DNA from: Candidatus Firestoneibacteriota bacterium
GTDB taxonomy: Bacteria; Oederibacteriota; D2-FULL-39-29
Assembly: GCA_026388015.1 (NCBI GenBank)
Contig: JAPLKO010000051.1
Span: forward strand, 40,150-104,149
Direction: 5' to 3'
DNA: 64,000 nt
Part shown: positions 36,947 to 45,547 of the stretch, in pieces
Position numbering within the stretch: the first letter of the stretch is position 1
Layout: each line of letters starts with the position of its first letter
Notes under the pieces: generated by a model
Told to the model about the DNA's origin: nothing
The model's database searches: none
The model's input: only the letters and a program-made list of their open reading frames with translations
Made by a program: the position numbers and the translations under genes

Positions 36947-37057
36947 ATGATTAACACGGGAGATACGGCATTTGTACTGCTTGCCGCGGCGATGGTGCTG
37001 CTTATGACACCGGGGCTGGCCTTCTTTTACGGAGGCATCTATATAAAGGTGAAATAA
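36947..37057 (+). pseudogene. amt: 5' remnant of an ammonium transporter gene
   Basis: With a strong AAGGAGG upstream, an ATG opens 36 codons reading MINTGDTAFVLLAAAMVLLM and then TPGLAFFYGG, which is the conserved N-terminus and first membrane segment of AmtB. The match ends abruptly at GG, where Amt proteins continue for another 350 or more residues, and a stop follows after IYIKVK. No later Amt sequence is seen before the tRNA gene. This is a truncated pseudogene, next to glnA as functional amt genes often are. The rest of the gap 37058-37220 holds nothing recognised. Confidence 0.8.
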
Positions 37058-37220
37058 ACACAAACGGTATAAAAGAAATATTTTTTTCCTTTCCTGCGGG
37101 TTTGTCCCCTCTAAATTACAGGTACGAAGCTAAATACACGGAGCTGCTTTCTGAGTAAAGCCCCCGGAGCCGGTGGAGGAAGAAAAAATAAGTATAATTC
37201 CAGTATTTTGCTCATTTTGT

Positions 37221-37249
37221 TTGAAATACCATGGTTTTAATGCTAAAAT
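37221..37249 (+). promoter_or_regulatory. Promoter of tRNA-Ala
   Basis: TTGAAA (37221-37226) and TAAAAT (37244-37249, with TG two bases upstream) are separated by 17 bases. Transcription should start near 37256, about 27 bases before the tRNA. Confidence 0.65.
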
Positions 37250-37282
37250 AAGAACTCAAGTTCGCCCATGTAAATTAGGTGT

Positions 37283-37358
37283 GGGGCTGTAGCTCAGCTG
37301 GGAGAGCGCCTCGCTGGCAGCGAGGAGGTCAGGGGTCCGATCCCCCTCAGCTCCACCA
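37283..37358 (+). tRNA. tRNA-Ala (GGC)
   Basis: A complete 76-base cloverleaf. The acceptor stem GGGGCTG pairs with CAGCTCC (one G-T pair), the D arm contains AGCTCAGCTGGGAGAGC, the anticodon stem CCTCG/CGAGG holds loop CTGGCAG with anticodon GGC, and the T arm contains GGTCCGATCC. The 3' CCA is encoded. It decodes GCC and GCU alanine codons. Confidence 0.97.
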
Positions 37359-37440
37359 TAAATTTAAAAGCTAATTTATGATTATACAAGTTTCAAATAC
37401 GCTTGTTAGAGACTTTGCTATATAAGTCATTTGAGGTGAT

Positions 37441-38187
37441 ATGCCGAGTTTTGGATATGCTTTAGTAAGTGTAACGATAGTCAGTCTGCTCTCCTTTGTT
37501 GGAATACTTACTCTTGCCTTAAAAAAAAATCTGCTTCAAAAAATAATTCTTTATCTCGTCAGCTTTGCCGTGGGTGCGCTTTTTGGAGATGCGTTAATTC
37601 ATCTTTTGCCGGAAGCATATGAAACTTCCGGTAAAGGGCTTTCTACCGCTTTAATGGTAATTCTCGGGATCTTTATTTTCTTTATTCTTGAAAAATTTAT
37701 AAGATGGCGTCACTGTCATGACGGCAGCTGCGAGGACCACTTAAAGCCGGTAGTATATATGAATCTGTTCGGAGACGCAGTTCATAATTTTATAGACGGT
37801 CTTGTTATTGCCGCCAGCTATTCCGTATCTTTTCATCTTGGAGTTGCTACAACAATTGCAGTTGTTCTTCACGAGATACCGCAGGAGATCGGCGATTTTG
37901 GAGTTCTCCTCCATGGGGGGCTTTCTGTAAAAAAAGCGCTTTTTTTTAATTTCCTTTCCGCGCTGGCTTCAATAATCGGCGCTATTCTTTTCTTTGCAGC
38001 CGGAGATTTTATGGGCAATTTTAAAATGGCGTTGATTCCCGTTACCGCAGGAGGTTTTATCTATATGGCGGGTTCCGACCTTATTCCGGAACTGCATCAC
38101 GATGAAAGGCCTCTCCGGTCCTTACTTCAGATATTTTTTATAGCCCTGGGTGTTGCATTAATGGCCTTGCTGGTTTTTTTAGAGTAA
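37441..38187 (+). CDS. ZIP family metal transporter
   Basis: A 248-residue inner-membrane protein with about seven to eight helices. The ZIP signature HNFIDGLVIAASY in helix 4 and HEIPQEIGDFGVLLHGG in helix 5 carry the His and Glu metal ligands. A His/Asp/Glu-rich loop (RWRHCHDGSCEDH) before helix 4 could bind zinc. The probable role is uptake of zinc or iron. GAGGTGAT precedes the ATG. It follows the tRNA-Ala gene by 82 bases. Confidence 0.9.
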   Translation: MPSFGYALVSVTIVSLLSFVGILTLALKKNLLQKIILYLVSFAVGALFGDALIHLLPEAYETSGKGLSTALMVILGIFIFFILEKFIRWRHCHDGSCEDHLKPVVYMNLFGDAVHNFIDGLVIAASYSVSFHLGVATTIAVVLHEIPQEIGDFGVLLHGGLSVKKALFFNFLSALASIIGAILFFAAGDFMGNFKMALIPVTAGGFIYMAGSDLIPELHHDERPLRSLLQIFFIALGVALMALLVFLE

Positions 38188-38224
38188 CAAATAAATAGAA
38201 ATTATTATGGAGGTTTTACAAATT

Positions 38225-39247
38225 ATGAAAGAACTTGGATTTGCCATAGTCGGCTGCGGTAACATTGTTGAGAGCCATATCCGAGGCGTACTTGGGACAC
38301 CCGAGGCGGAACTTGTTTGTGTTGTAGATGTTGTGGAAGCGAAAGCCAAAGCGGTAGGAGAAAAATATAACGTTAAATATTACACCGATGTAAAAGAAAT
38401 GCTTAAAGACAGGGCTGTGGATATCGTTACCATTGCGCTTCCTTCCGGACTGCATATGGATGTGGCGATAGCCGCTATGGAAGCAGGAAAGCATGTAATT
38501 TCCGAAAAGCCCATTGAAATAAACCTTGAAAAAATCGATAAGATGATAGCTGTTTCAAAGAAGACAGGGATGCATATGTGCGGTATATTTCAGAGCAGAT
38601 TTTATGACTCTTCCCTTGAGATAAAAAAGGCTGTTGAAGAAGGTAAACTGGGCAGGATTGTTCTTGGCGGCGCCTATAACAAATGGTATAGAGCCCCTGA
38701 ATATTATAAAAGCTCCGGCTGGAGAGCGACGTGGGAGATGGACGGCGGCGGCGCCTTAATGAATCAAGCGATACACGCAATTGACTTGTTACAGTTTTTT
38801 ATGGGAGAGGTAGAATCGGTAAGCGCATATTGTGAAACGCTTTTGCATGAAATTCAGGTAGAAGATACCGCTGTTGCAATCTTAAAGTTTAGAAACGGCT
38901 CTCTCGGTACAATTGAAGGCACTACTTCTGTTTTTCCCGGAGAAGAAAGAAAGCTTGAAATCTGCGGATCCAAGGGTACGGTAACCATAATCGGTAATAA
39001 TCAAATAATTTGGAAGCTCGAAGGACAACCGGTTAGAGAGGAAGGGAAAAAAATGTTGGGCGGCAGCTCGGATCCCAAGGGTATTGACATGGATGGGCAT
39101 ACAAAACAATTTAATGCCGTGACAAAAGCTATTTTGGCGGGAAAAATTCCGCCAGTTCCTGCGGCTGAGGCAAGGAAATCCGTGGAACTTATCATGGCGA
39201 TTTATAAATCTGCTAAGGAAAAAAGACAAATCAAGCTGCCGTTGTAA
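38225..39247 (+). CDS. Gfo/Idh/MocA family oxidoreductase
   Basis: A 340-residue NAD(P)-dependent dehydrogenase-like protein. The Rossmann loop is FAIVGCGNIVESHIRG, the active-site lysine lies in ISEKPIEI and the His/Asp segment is NQAIHAIDLLQFFMGEVESV. It resembles the YvaA/UDP-sugar-like group, but the substrate is unknown. The ATG at 38225 with GGAGG upstream is preferred over an ATG at 38207 that sits at the ribosome binding site. It differs clearly from the Gfo/Idh gene at 12027. Confidence 0.88.
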   Translation: MKELGFAIVGCGNIVESHIRGVLGTPEAELVCVVDVVEAKAKAVGEKYNVKYYTDVKEMLKDRAVDIVTIALPSGLHMDVAIAAMEAGKHVISEKPIEINLEKIDKMIAVSKKTGMHMCGIFQSRFYDSSLEIKKAVEEGKLGRIVLGGAYNKWYRAPEYYKSSGWRATWEMDGGGALMNQAIHAIDLLQFFMGEVESVSAYCETLLHEIQVEDTAVAILKFRNGSLGTIEGTTSVFPGEERKLEICGSKGTVTIIGNNQIIWKLEGQPVREEGKKMLGGSSDPKGIDMDGHTKQFNAVTKAILAGKIPPVPAAEARKSVELIMAIYKSAKEKRQIKLPL

Positions 39248-39324
39248 CGCTGCTTGTTTTAGGAACAAAAGGCGCTTATAGTACTGTCGTAATATATGGG
39301 ACGCATGCCTTAAACGGAGAGAAA

Positions 39325-41379
39325 ATGAGAAAAATTTGTTTTGTTGTAACAAGCGCTCTGTTTGCAATGTTTCTTCTCGGCGGTTGCGCTTCTTTAAGCT
39401 ACAGGTTAACTTCCGGTGAGGATGAAAACATCCGCCTTTCTGCGCTTGAAGAGGTAAAAAAGCTTGACGATAAAGGAAAAGCAGAGATTGTGGGTGTCTT
39501 GAAAGAATTCTTAAGTAATAAAAGTTCTTCCGTGCGAAGCCGCGCGGCGGAAGTTCTTCTAAAGCTCGGTCCGGACGCCGCAATTCCGGTCTTTATCTCC
39601 GCATTTAGCGATAAAAACCAGGAAACCAGGGTTTTAGCCGAAGAATATGTCGTTAAATTTGAAGGGAAAGCTCTGAAGCCTTTATTACAAGCACTGAGCA
39701 GTTCCAATAAATATGAATGCGTTCATGCGGCTTATGCGCTGGGAGAAATCAAACCTTCTTTGCCGGAGGTGACGAAAAAACTTTTTGATTGTCTGGGGGC
39801 AGAAGATAAATATATTTCCAGTGCTGCGCGGGATTCTATAATAAAAACAGGAATTATCAATATATCGGATTTGCTAAACGCGCTAAAAAGCGATAATGGA
39901 AAAGTCCGCTATGGCGCCTGTTTTATTGCCGGGAAAAAAAGGATAACAAACCGGGCCGTTGTCGAGGGGCTCATTGAAAACCTTGGATTTCAAAATGGGA
40001 TAGTCATAAACAGCGCAGAGGAAGCTCTGACGGAAATAGGCGCAACCTCTCGCGAGACCGTTAACATTCTTCTGGAAAAATTCAGGATTTCCGATGAATA
40101 TATGCAGACTGCGCTAATGAAAATTTTTGGAAATATTGGCGGTCCCGCCTCGGAAGCGATCAGCGAACTCAATATTATTCTCAAAGGAACTAATAGCAGG
40201 CTTGCGGCCTGGGCAGTCAATAGTTTATGTAAAATAAATCCAGCTTCCGAAAGCATACTGAAAGAAATTATTTGGATGACCGCCTCTTCTGATTTGGAAA
40301 AAAAGATTCCGGCAATTATCTGTCTTGGGAAAATGCGCACAAACTATCCGCAAATAAGAGAGTGTCTGCTTAAAGCTTTTAAAGACGAGATTATACTCGT
40401 TAGAGATGCTGCGGTAAAAGCCTATATAGAAATAACCTATTCCTCCAACGACTCCGGAGAGGCTATCGGCGAACTTTTAAACAGTCCTGATATCAATATC
40501 CGGAAAGCTGCAGCCAAGGCGGCGGGTTTACTGTTTTCTTCGCAGCAAAAAGATTATTCTTTGCAATTAACGGCTCTTCTTTCCGATAAAGAGAAAACAG
40601 TTAGAAGGGCGGCCGTGGAATCCCTGGGAAATCTCGGTCTACGTTCGGCAAAAGCAATACCCGAGCTGGTAAGGCTGCTTGCCGATACCGATTTAGGAGT
40701 GCAATTTGCGGCAAAGGAGTCTATCGAAAAAATAGGAATTCTTTCAAAACCGGCAGTTGATTCCCTTATTCTTTTTATTAACGATGAAAATCTTCACATA
40801 AGTCTTCCGGTCCAAAAGGCTCTTATCAGGATCGGGCAGAAAGCCATCCTGCCGCTTATAGAGGCGCTAAAAGGATCCATAAATAAAGTAAAAACGAAAG
40901 CTGCTTATGTTCTAGGAAAGATAGGTATTGAAAAAGGTTCTCCCCTGATGAAGGAATCCTCCGGCGCATTAATACTGGTTCTTAAAAACGAAGATGCAGA
41001 AGTAAGAGCAGCTGCGGCTACAGGTTTGGGCGATATAGGAATTGAGTACAAGGAGGCAATAATTGCGCTGACGGAAGCTCTGCGGGACCCTGATGATAAC
41101 GTAAGGTATGCCGCAGTTGATTCTCTGGGGAAAATAGGCTCAGGGGCTAAGGCTTCTTCTCCTTTCTTGGCGCAAATGCTTAAAGACAAAAACAATAAAG
41201 TAGCCGTACTTGCCAGAGATACTGTAATAAAATTTGGCAATGAAGCGGTTCCGTACCTTGGCGAAGCCCTAAAAGATGAGAATTCCGTTGTAAGATCTTA
41301 TGCGGTCGATGCGCTTACTAAAATAGGGACCACCGACGCGATAGATGTTCTTAGAATCTATAGGACCGTCAGAAAATAA
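39325..41379 (+). CDS. HEAT-repeat lipoprotein
   Basis: A 684-residue exported lipoprotein: signal peptide with lipobox LLGGC (lipid Cys21). The mature protein is an almost unbroken array of HEAT/PBS-lyase-like repeats of about 31-39 residues, with recurring units such as VRRAAVESLGNLG, VRAAAATGLGDIG and VRYAAVDSLGKIG. Such arrays bind other proteins. The stop TAA directly abuts the ATG of the next gene (zero gap), suggesting coupled translation. GGAGAG precedes the ATG. The partner is unknown. Confidence 0.85.
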   Translation: MRKICFVVTSALFAMFLLGGCASLSYRLTSGEDENIRLSALEEVKKLDDKGKAEIVGVLKEFLSNKSSSVRSRAAEVLLKLGPDAAIPVFISAFSDKNQETRVLAEEYVVKFEGKALKPLLQALSSSNKYECVHAAYALGEIKPSLPEVTKKLFDCLGAEDKYISSAARDSIIKTGIINISDLLNALKSDNGKVRYGACFIAGKKRITNRAVVEGLIENLGFQNGIVINSAEEALTEIGATSRETVNILLEKFRISDEYMQTALMKIFGNIGGPASEAISELNIILKGTNSRLAAWAVNSLCKINPASESILKEIIWMTASSDLEKKIPAIICLGKMRTNYPQIRECLLKAFKDEIILVRDAAVKAYIEITYSSNDSGEAIGELLNSPDINIRKAAAKAAGLLFSSQQKDYSLQLTALLSDKEKTVRRAAVESLGNLGLRSAKAIPELVRLLADTDLGVQFAAKESIEKIGILSKPAVDSLILFINDENLHISLPVQKALIRIGQKAILPLIEALKGSINKVKTKAAYVLGKIGIEKGSPLMKESSGALILVLKNEDAEVRAAAATGLGDIGIEYKEAIIALTEALRDPDDNVRYAAVDSLGKIGSGAKASSPFLAQMLKDKNNKVAVLARDTVIKFGNEAVPYLGEALKDENSVVRSYAVDALTKIGTTDAIDVLRIYRTVRK

Positions 41380-42261
41380 ATGGAGAATGCCGCTTTAGTT
41401 AAAATGATAGTAATAAGGGCGGTTGTTTACGGCCTAATCCTTCTTCTGGTTTTTACTTGGATTTTTTCCACTCTTCTTATCTCGGCGTACAGACCGAAAA
41501 ATTCCGATTCCCCTGCAGTTTTCAATATTTCTTTTGAAAATATATTTTTTACCGCCGCGGACAGGGTGGTTGTGAACGGCTGGTGGGTGGAAAATAAAAC
41601 GAATGATAAATGTATAATACTCTGTCACGGTCTCGGCGCAGATAAAAGCGATATGTTGAATTATATTCCTTTCCTGTATAAAAAAGGGTATTCGCTTTTG
41701 GCTTTTGATTTTAGAGGGCACGGCGGAAGCAAAGAGAAGTGCACCTCCCTCGGGTATAACGAAGTCAAAGATCTCCTTGCCGCCGTAGAGTTCGCTAAAA
41801 ATAAAGGAGCGAAACGGATAGGTGTTATCGGACGTTCAATGGGGGCTGCCGCATGTATAAGAACCGCGGAGGTTTCTCCGGATATTCTTGCAGTAGTCGC
41901 AGATTCTTCTTTTGCCAGGCTTGAACTTATGATCAGGCATTACGCCAGAAAATTCTATCATATTCCGTATTTTCCCCTGGTGCCTATGGCGGAACTAACG
42001 GCAAAGCTAAGAACGGGTTTTAAATACGAAACCGTTAATCCTGTAGAAAGTGTTTCGAGGACAAAAACTCCGCTTCTGATTTTTCACGGAGAAGCTGATA
42101 AAAACATCTCCCCGGCAAATGCGCAGATGATTTATGACGCCTCGCCTGGTCCGAAAAAACTGATTTTGGTTAAGGGCGCCGATCATCTTGAAGCGTTCAG
42201 TACAGATCAGCTAAACTACGAAAAAGAAGTTCTCGCCTTCTTTGGAAAGTACTTAAAATGA
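41380..42261 (+). CDS. Membrane-anchored alpha/beta hydrolase
   Basis: A 293-residue protein with one N-terminal membrane segment (VVYGLILLLVFTWIFSTLLI) and an alpha/beta hydrolase domain. The nucleophile elbow is GRSMGAA, the oxyanion region is CHGLGADKS, the acid Asp lies in FHGEADKNI and the His in KGADHLEAF. It resembles the BEM46/YqkD-like family of extracytoplasmic hydrolases; the substrate is unknown. It starts immediately after the HEAT lipoprotein stop and overlaps the next gene by 4 bases, so the three are probably cotranslated. Confidence 0.85.
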   Translation: MENAALVKMIVIRAVVYGLILLLVFTWIFSTLLISAYRPKNSDSPAVFNISFENIFFTAADRVVVNGWWVENKTNDKCIILCHGLGADKSDMLNYIPFLYKKGYSLLAFDFRGHGGSKEKCTSLGYNEVKDLLAAVEFAKNKGAKRIGVIGRSMGAAACIRTAEVSPDILAVVADSSFARLELMIRHYARKFYHIPYFPLVPMAELTAKLRTGFKYETVNPVESVSRTKTPLLIFHGEADKNISPANAQMIYDASPGPKKLILVKGADHLEAFSTDQLNYEKEVLAFFGKYLK

Positions 42262-43256
42262 AAAAACAGCTGAAAAAACTCTTCCTTTTTAACCGGACCA
42301 CTCCCGTGGAATATCTGGAACGACTAACAAAACAACTTGCCGGGCCTAAAATATTTATTAAACGGGATGATCTTACGGATGTGGCGCTTGGAGGAAACAA
42401 GGTAAGAAAGCTTGAGTATATATTGGCGGATGCGCTTGAAAAAAAATGCGATACGATTATCACGACCGGCGGGCCGCAATCCAATCATGCCAGGATTACG
42501 GCGGGTGTTTGCGCAAAACTCGGTCTAAGATGTGTACTTCTACTCTCCGGGAATAAAAAAGAACTCCTTGAAGGAAATCTTCTTCTGGATAAGATTTTCG
42601 GGGCCGAAATAAGATTCGCAGACTCGTGGGATTTTGAAAAAATACATCTTATGATGGAAGAGCTGGCAAAGCATCTGGCGTTAAACGGGCACAAAGCCTA
42701 TACTATACCAGTGGGAGGCGCCAGCGGACTCGGAACCATAGGTTATGCAGAGTGTTTTTCGGAGATATTAGAGCAGGAAAAAGCTTTAAAAGTTGAATTT
42801 AGCCGGATAGTAACGGCAAATGGATCTGGCGGGACCCAGGCGGGTTTAGAGATAGGAAAAGCCGAACATAAGTCAAAAAAAGAGATACTTGGGATGAGTG
42901 TTTTATTTAAGAAGGAAAAAGCTCTGGAGTATGTCAAAAAAGAGATAGCGCTCGGGTATGAGGTTCTGGGAAAAGATCTTTCTTTAAATCCCGGCATAAT
43001 TATAGATGACTCTTACCTCGGGGAAGGTTATGCCATTCCTGATCAAAGAGTTTTGGAAACTATAGGACTCCTTGGACGAACTGAAGGCATCATTCTTGAC
43101 CCGGTATATACAGGAAAGGCTTTTGGAGGCTTGATAGATTACATAAAACTTGGTAAAATCAACACTTCAGAAAACGTCTTATTTGTCCACACCGGCGGTT
43201 ATCCGGGCATAGTAAATATGACGGAAAGGCATAAGAAATATTTTGAAAATATCTAA
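42258..43256 (+). CDS. PLP-dependent D-cysteine desulfhydrase / ACC deaminase family protein
   Basis: A 332-residue fold-type II PLP enzyme. The lysine that binds PLP is probably Lys48 in LGGNKVRKLEY; the phosphate and substrate loops appear as GGPQSNHARITAG and ANGSGGTQAGLE, and the C-terminus has VHTGGYPG. The family contains D-cysteine desulfhydrase (releases sulfide, ammonia and pyruvate) and the rarer ACC deaminase; the residues that separate them cannot be judged with certainty. It overlaps the hydrolase gene in an ATGA junction. Confidence 0.85.
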   Translation: MKKQLKKLFLFNRTTPVEYLERLTKQLAGPKIFIKRDDLTDVALGGNKVRKLEYILADALEKKCDTIITTGGPQSNHARITAGVCAKLGLRCVLLLSGNKKELLEGNLLLDKIFGAEIRFADSWDFEKIHLMMEELAKHLALNGHKAYTIPVGGASGLGTIGYAECFSEILEQEKALKVEFSRIVTANGSGGTQAGLEIGKAEHKSKKEILGMSVLFKKEKALEYVKKEIALGYEVLGKDLSLNPGIIIDDSYLGEGYAIPDQRVLETIGLLGRTEGIILDPVYTGKAFGGLIDYIKLGKINTSENVLFVHTGGYPGIVNMTERHKKYFENI

Positions 43257-43273
43257 AAATGAAAGGGGGCAGC

Positions 43274-44125
43274 ATGTTTAAGATTATCAAAAGGGAAGAC
43301 GTTTCGGATACGGTCAAACTTATAGAAGTTGAAGCTCCGCTGATCGCATCATCCGCAAAAAGCGGTCAATTTGTAGTGCTTCGTCTGAAAGAAGGCGGTG
43401 AAAGGGTTCCGCTTACTATTGCCGACAAAGATAAGAAAAAAGGCACGGTAACAATTGTTTTTCAGGTGGTCGGTAAATCAACAATAGAACTTGCTTCTTT
43501 TAAAGTCGGAGATTCCATAAAGGATCTTCTCGGACCTCTTGGGAAAGCAACTGATTTTGCGGGTGCGAAAAACATTGTTTGCGTTGCTGGCGGGGTCGGG
43601 ATCGCCGAAATTTATCCGGAAGTTAAAGAACTGCATGAAGAAGGAAAAATAGTAACTACGATAATCGGAGCCAGAAATAAAGCGCTCCTGTTCTTTGAGG
43701 AAGAGTTAAAAGCAGTAAGCGATGCCATGCACGTAACAACAGATGATGGTTCCTACGGCAGAAAAGGTTTTGTTTCCGATGTTTTAAAAGAGCTTCTTGA
43801 AAAAGATAAAACTATCGATCTTGTGGTTGCGGTAGGACCGGTGATAATGATGAAAGTGGTCTCTGATCTTACCAAAAATTACAACGTAAGAACGATAGTA
43901 AGCTTGAACCCTATAATGCTGGATGCGACCGGAATGTGCGGCGCCTGCCGTGTTACCGTGGGCGGTAAGACTTTGTTTGGCTGTGTTGACGGACCTTCCT
44001 TTGACGGGCACCAGGTGGATTTTGGAGAGCTTATAAAACGCCTTAACCAGTTTAAGGATGAAGAAAAGAATTCAGCGGAAATATACAAATTAAAATGCCG
44101 GGAGTGCAGAGAAAATGGCCATTAA
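43274..44125 (+). CDS. nfnA: NfnA-like FAD/[2Fe-2S] electron-transfer subunit
   Basis: A 283-residue subunit of the ferredoxin-NAD(P) reductase superfamily: FAD-binding barrel (residues 1-95, GQFVVLRL, RVPLTIAD), NAD-binding domain (VAGGVGIAEIYPEV) and a C-terminal cluster motif MLDATGMCGACR...FGCVDGP. Cys222, Cys225, Cys237 and Asp217 fit the one-Asp/three-Cys [2Fe-2S] site reported for NfnA. With NfnB it forms the NADH-dependent ferredoxin:NADP oxidoreductase or the related sulfide dehydrogenase. The ATG at 43274 with AAAGGGGG upstream is chosen over 43259. It overlaps nfnB by 11 bases. Confidence 0.88.
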   Translation: MFKIIKREDVSDTVKLIEVEAPLIASSAKSGQFVVLRLKEGGERVPLTIADKDKKKGTVTIVFQVVGKSTIELASFKVGDSIKDLLGPLGKATDFAGAKNIVCVAGGVGIAEIYPEVKELHEEGKIVTTIIGARNKALLFFEEELKAVSDAMHVTTDDGSYGRKGFVSDVLKELLEKDKTIDLVVAVGPVIMMKVVSDLTKNYNVRTIVSLNPIMLDATGMCGACRVTVGGKTLFGCVDGPSFDGHQVDFGELIKRLNQFKDEEKNSAEIYKLKCRECRENGH

Positions 44126-45527
44126 TCCTAAAAAAACAGATATGGAGAAACAAACGCCTGAAAAGCGTGTAAAGAATTTTGACGAGGTTGCGCTCGGGTA
44201 CAAAGAAGCCGAAGCGCTAACGGAAGCTGCCCGCTGTCTGCAGTGCAAAAAACCTTTATGTGTGGACGGCTGTCCGGTCAGTATTAATATACCTGCTTTC
44301 ATTAAACTCGTAGCCGAAAAAAAGTATAACGAGGCGGCCAAGAAAATAAAGGAAACTAACTCCCTGCCTGCGGTTTGCGGGAGAGTCTGCCCCCAGGAAG
44401 AGCAGTGCGAAATTAAATGTATCGTCGGAAAAAAGAACGAACCGGTAGGTATCGGCCGCCTGGAAAGATTTGTTGCCGACGCAGAAAGAGAATCCGGCAA
44501 TATTGAAAAGAATGTAGTGAAACTTCCCGAGAAAAAAATAGCAAAAGTTGTGATTGCAGGTTCAGGACCTGCCGGGCTTACCTGCGCCGGAGATTTGGCT
44601 ATGCTGGGGTATGATGTTACTATATATGAGTCTCTCCATGCGACCGGGGGAGTACTCCGCTACGGTATACCGCAGTTTCGGCTTCCGAAAGAGATTTTGG
44701 ATATAGAAGTGGATTATCTCAGAAAGCTCGGTGTAAAGATAATAGTCAACGTGCTTATCGGTAAAACTATAACCATACCGGAACTGTTTAAACAGGGGTA
44801 TGCGGCGGTGTTTGTCGGTGCGGGAGCAGGACTTCCTTCTTTCCTCGGTGTTCCGGGGGAGAATCTCTCGGGTGTTTATTCGGCAAACGAATATCTTACG
44901 AGAATTAACCTTATGCAGGCATACAAATTCCCGGAGACTGACACCCCGGTAAGGATAGGAAATAAAGTGGCGGTTGTCGGGGCCGGTAACGTTGCTATGG
45001 ACGCAGCCCGTTGTTCACTCCGTCTCGGAGCAAAAGAGGTATATATAGTATATAGAAGAAGCGAAGAAGAGATGCCGGCAAGAAAAGAAGAGATAGAAAA
45101 CGCCGTGGAAGAAGGAGTAAAGCTCCACATTTTGACCGCTCCTGTTGAAGTGCTGGGAGATGAAAAAACCGGAAGAGTAAAAGGAATGAAGGTAATAAAA
45201 TGTAAACTCGGAGAGCCGGATGCGTCCGGAAGAAGACGCCCCGTTATTATACCGGGTTCCGAATATGTAATGGAATTAGACACCGTGGTTTCCGCCATCG
45301 GCCAGTCTCCGAATCCGCTTATTCCCCAGTCCATGCCGGAACTTAAAATTGGCAAATGGGGAAATATTGTTACGGATGAAACAACAGGTGAGACCTCCGT
45401 TCCCGGAGTTTATGCCGGCGGGGATATCGCAACCGGTGCCGCAACCGTAATCGCTGCAATGGGCGCCGGAAAACGCGCTGCAAAAAGTATGGATGCCTAT
45501 ATAAAAGCAAAGCTTAAAATTAATTAA
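44115..45527 (+). CDS. nfnB: NfnB-like NADPH-binding Fe-S flavoprotein
   Basis: A 470-residue protein of the GltD/NfnB family. Residues 1-130 carry the Cys patterns CLQCKKPLCVDGCP and CGRVCPQEEQCEIKC for two [4Fe-4S] clusters; then come two Rossmann modules (IAGSGPAGLTCAGDLAMLG for FAD, VVGAGNVAMDAARCSLRLG for NADPH) and the C-terminal GDIATGAATVI. With NfnA it would couple NADH and reduced ferredoxin to NADPH formation (flavin-based bifurcation), a typical trait of anaerobes. It could instead act as sulfide dehydrogenase SudA. It is followed by a URO-D-like gene after 20 bases. Confidence 0.9.
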   Translation: MAINPKKTDMEKQTPEKRVKNFDEVALGYKEAEALTEAARCLQCKKPLCVDGCPVSINIPAFIKLVAEKKYNEAAKKIKETNSLPAVCGRVCPQEEQCEIKCIVGKKNEPVGIGRLERFVADAERESGNIEKNVVKLPEKKIAKVVIAGSGPAGLTCAGDLAMLGYDVTIYESLHATGGVLRYGIPQFRLPKEILDIEVDYLRKLGVKIIVNVLIGKTITIPELFKQGYAAVFVGAGAGLPSFLGVPGENLSGVYSANEYLTRINLMQAYKFPETDTPVRIGNKVAVVGAGNVAMDAARCSLRLGAKEVYIVYRRSEEEMPARKEEIENAVEEGVKLHILTAPVEVLGDEKTGRVKGMKVIKCKLGEPDASGRRRPVIIPGSEYVMELDTVVSAIGQSPNPLIPQSMPELKIGKWGNIVTDETTGETSVPGVYAGGDIATGAATVIAAMGAGKRAAKSMDAYIKAKLKIN

Positions 45528-45547
45528 AAGTATTTTCCGGAGAGTAT

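Noticed and set aside
38882..39583. A 233-codon minus-strand frame across the Gfo/Idh-HEAT junction
   Set aside because: It lies antisense to two well-supported genes, has a basic, low-complexity product and no ribosome binding site.
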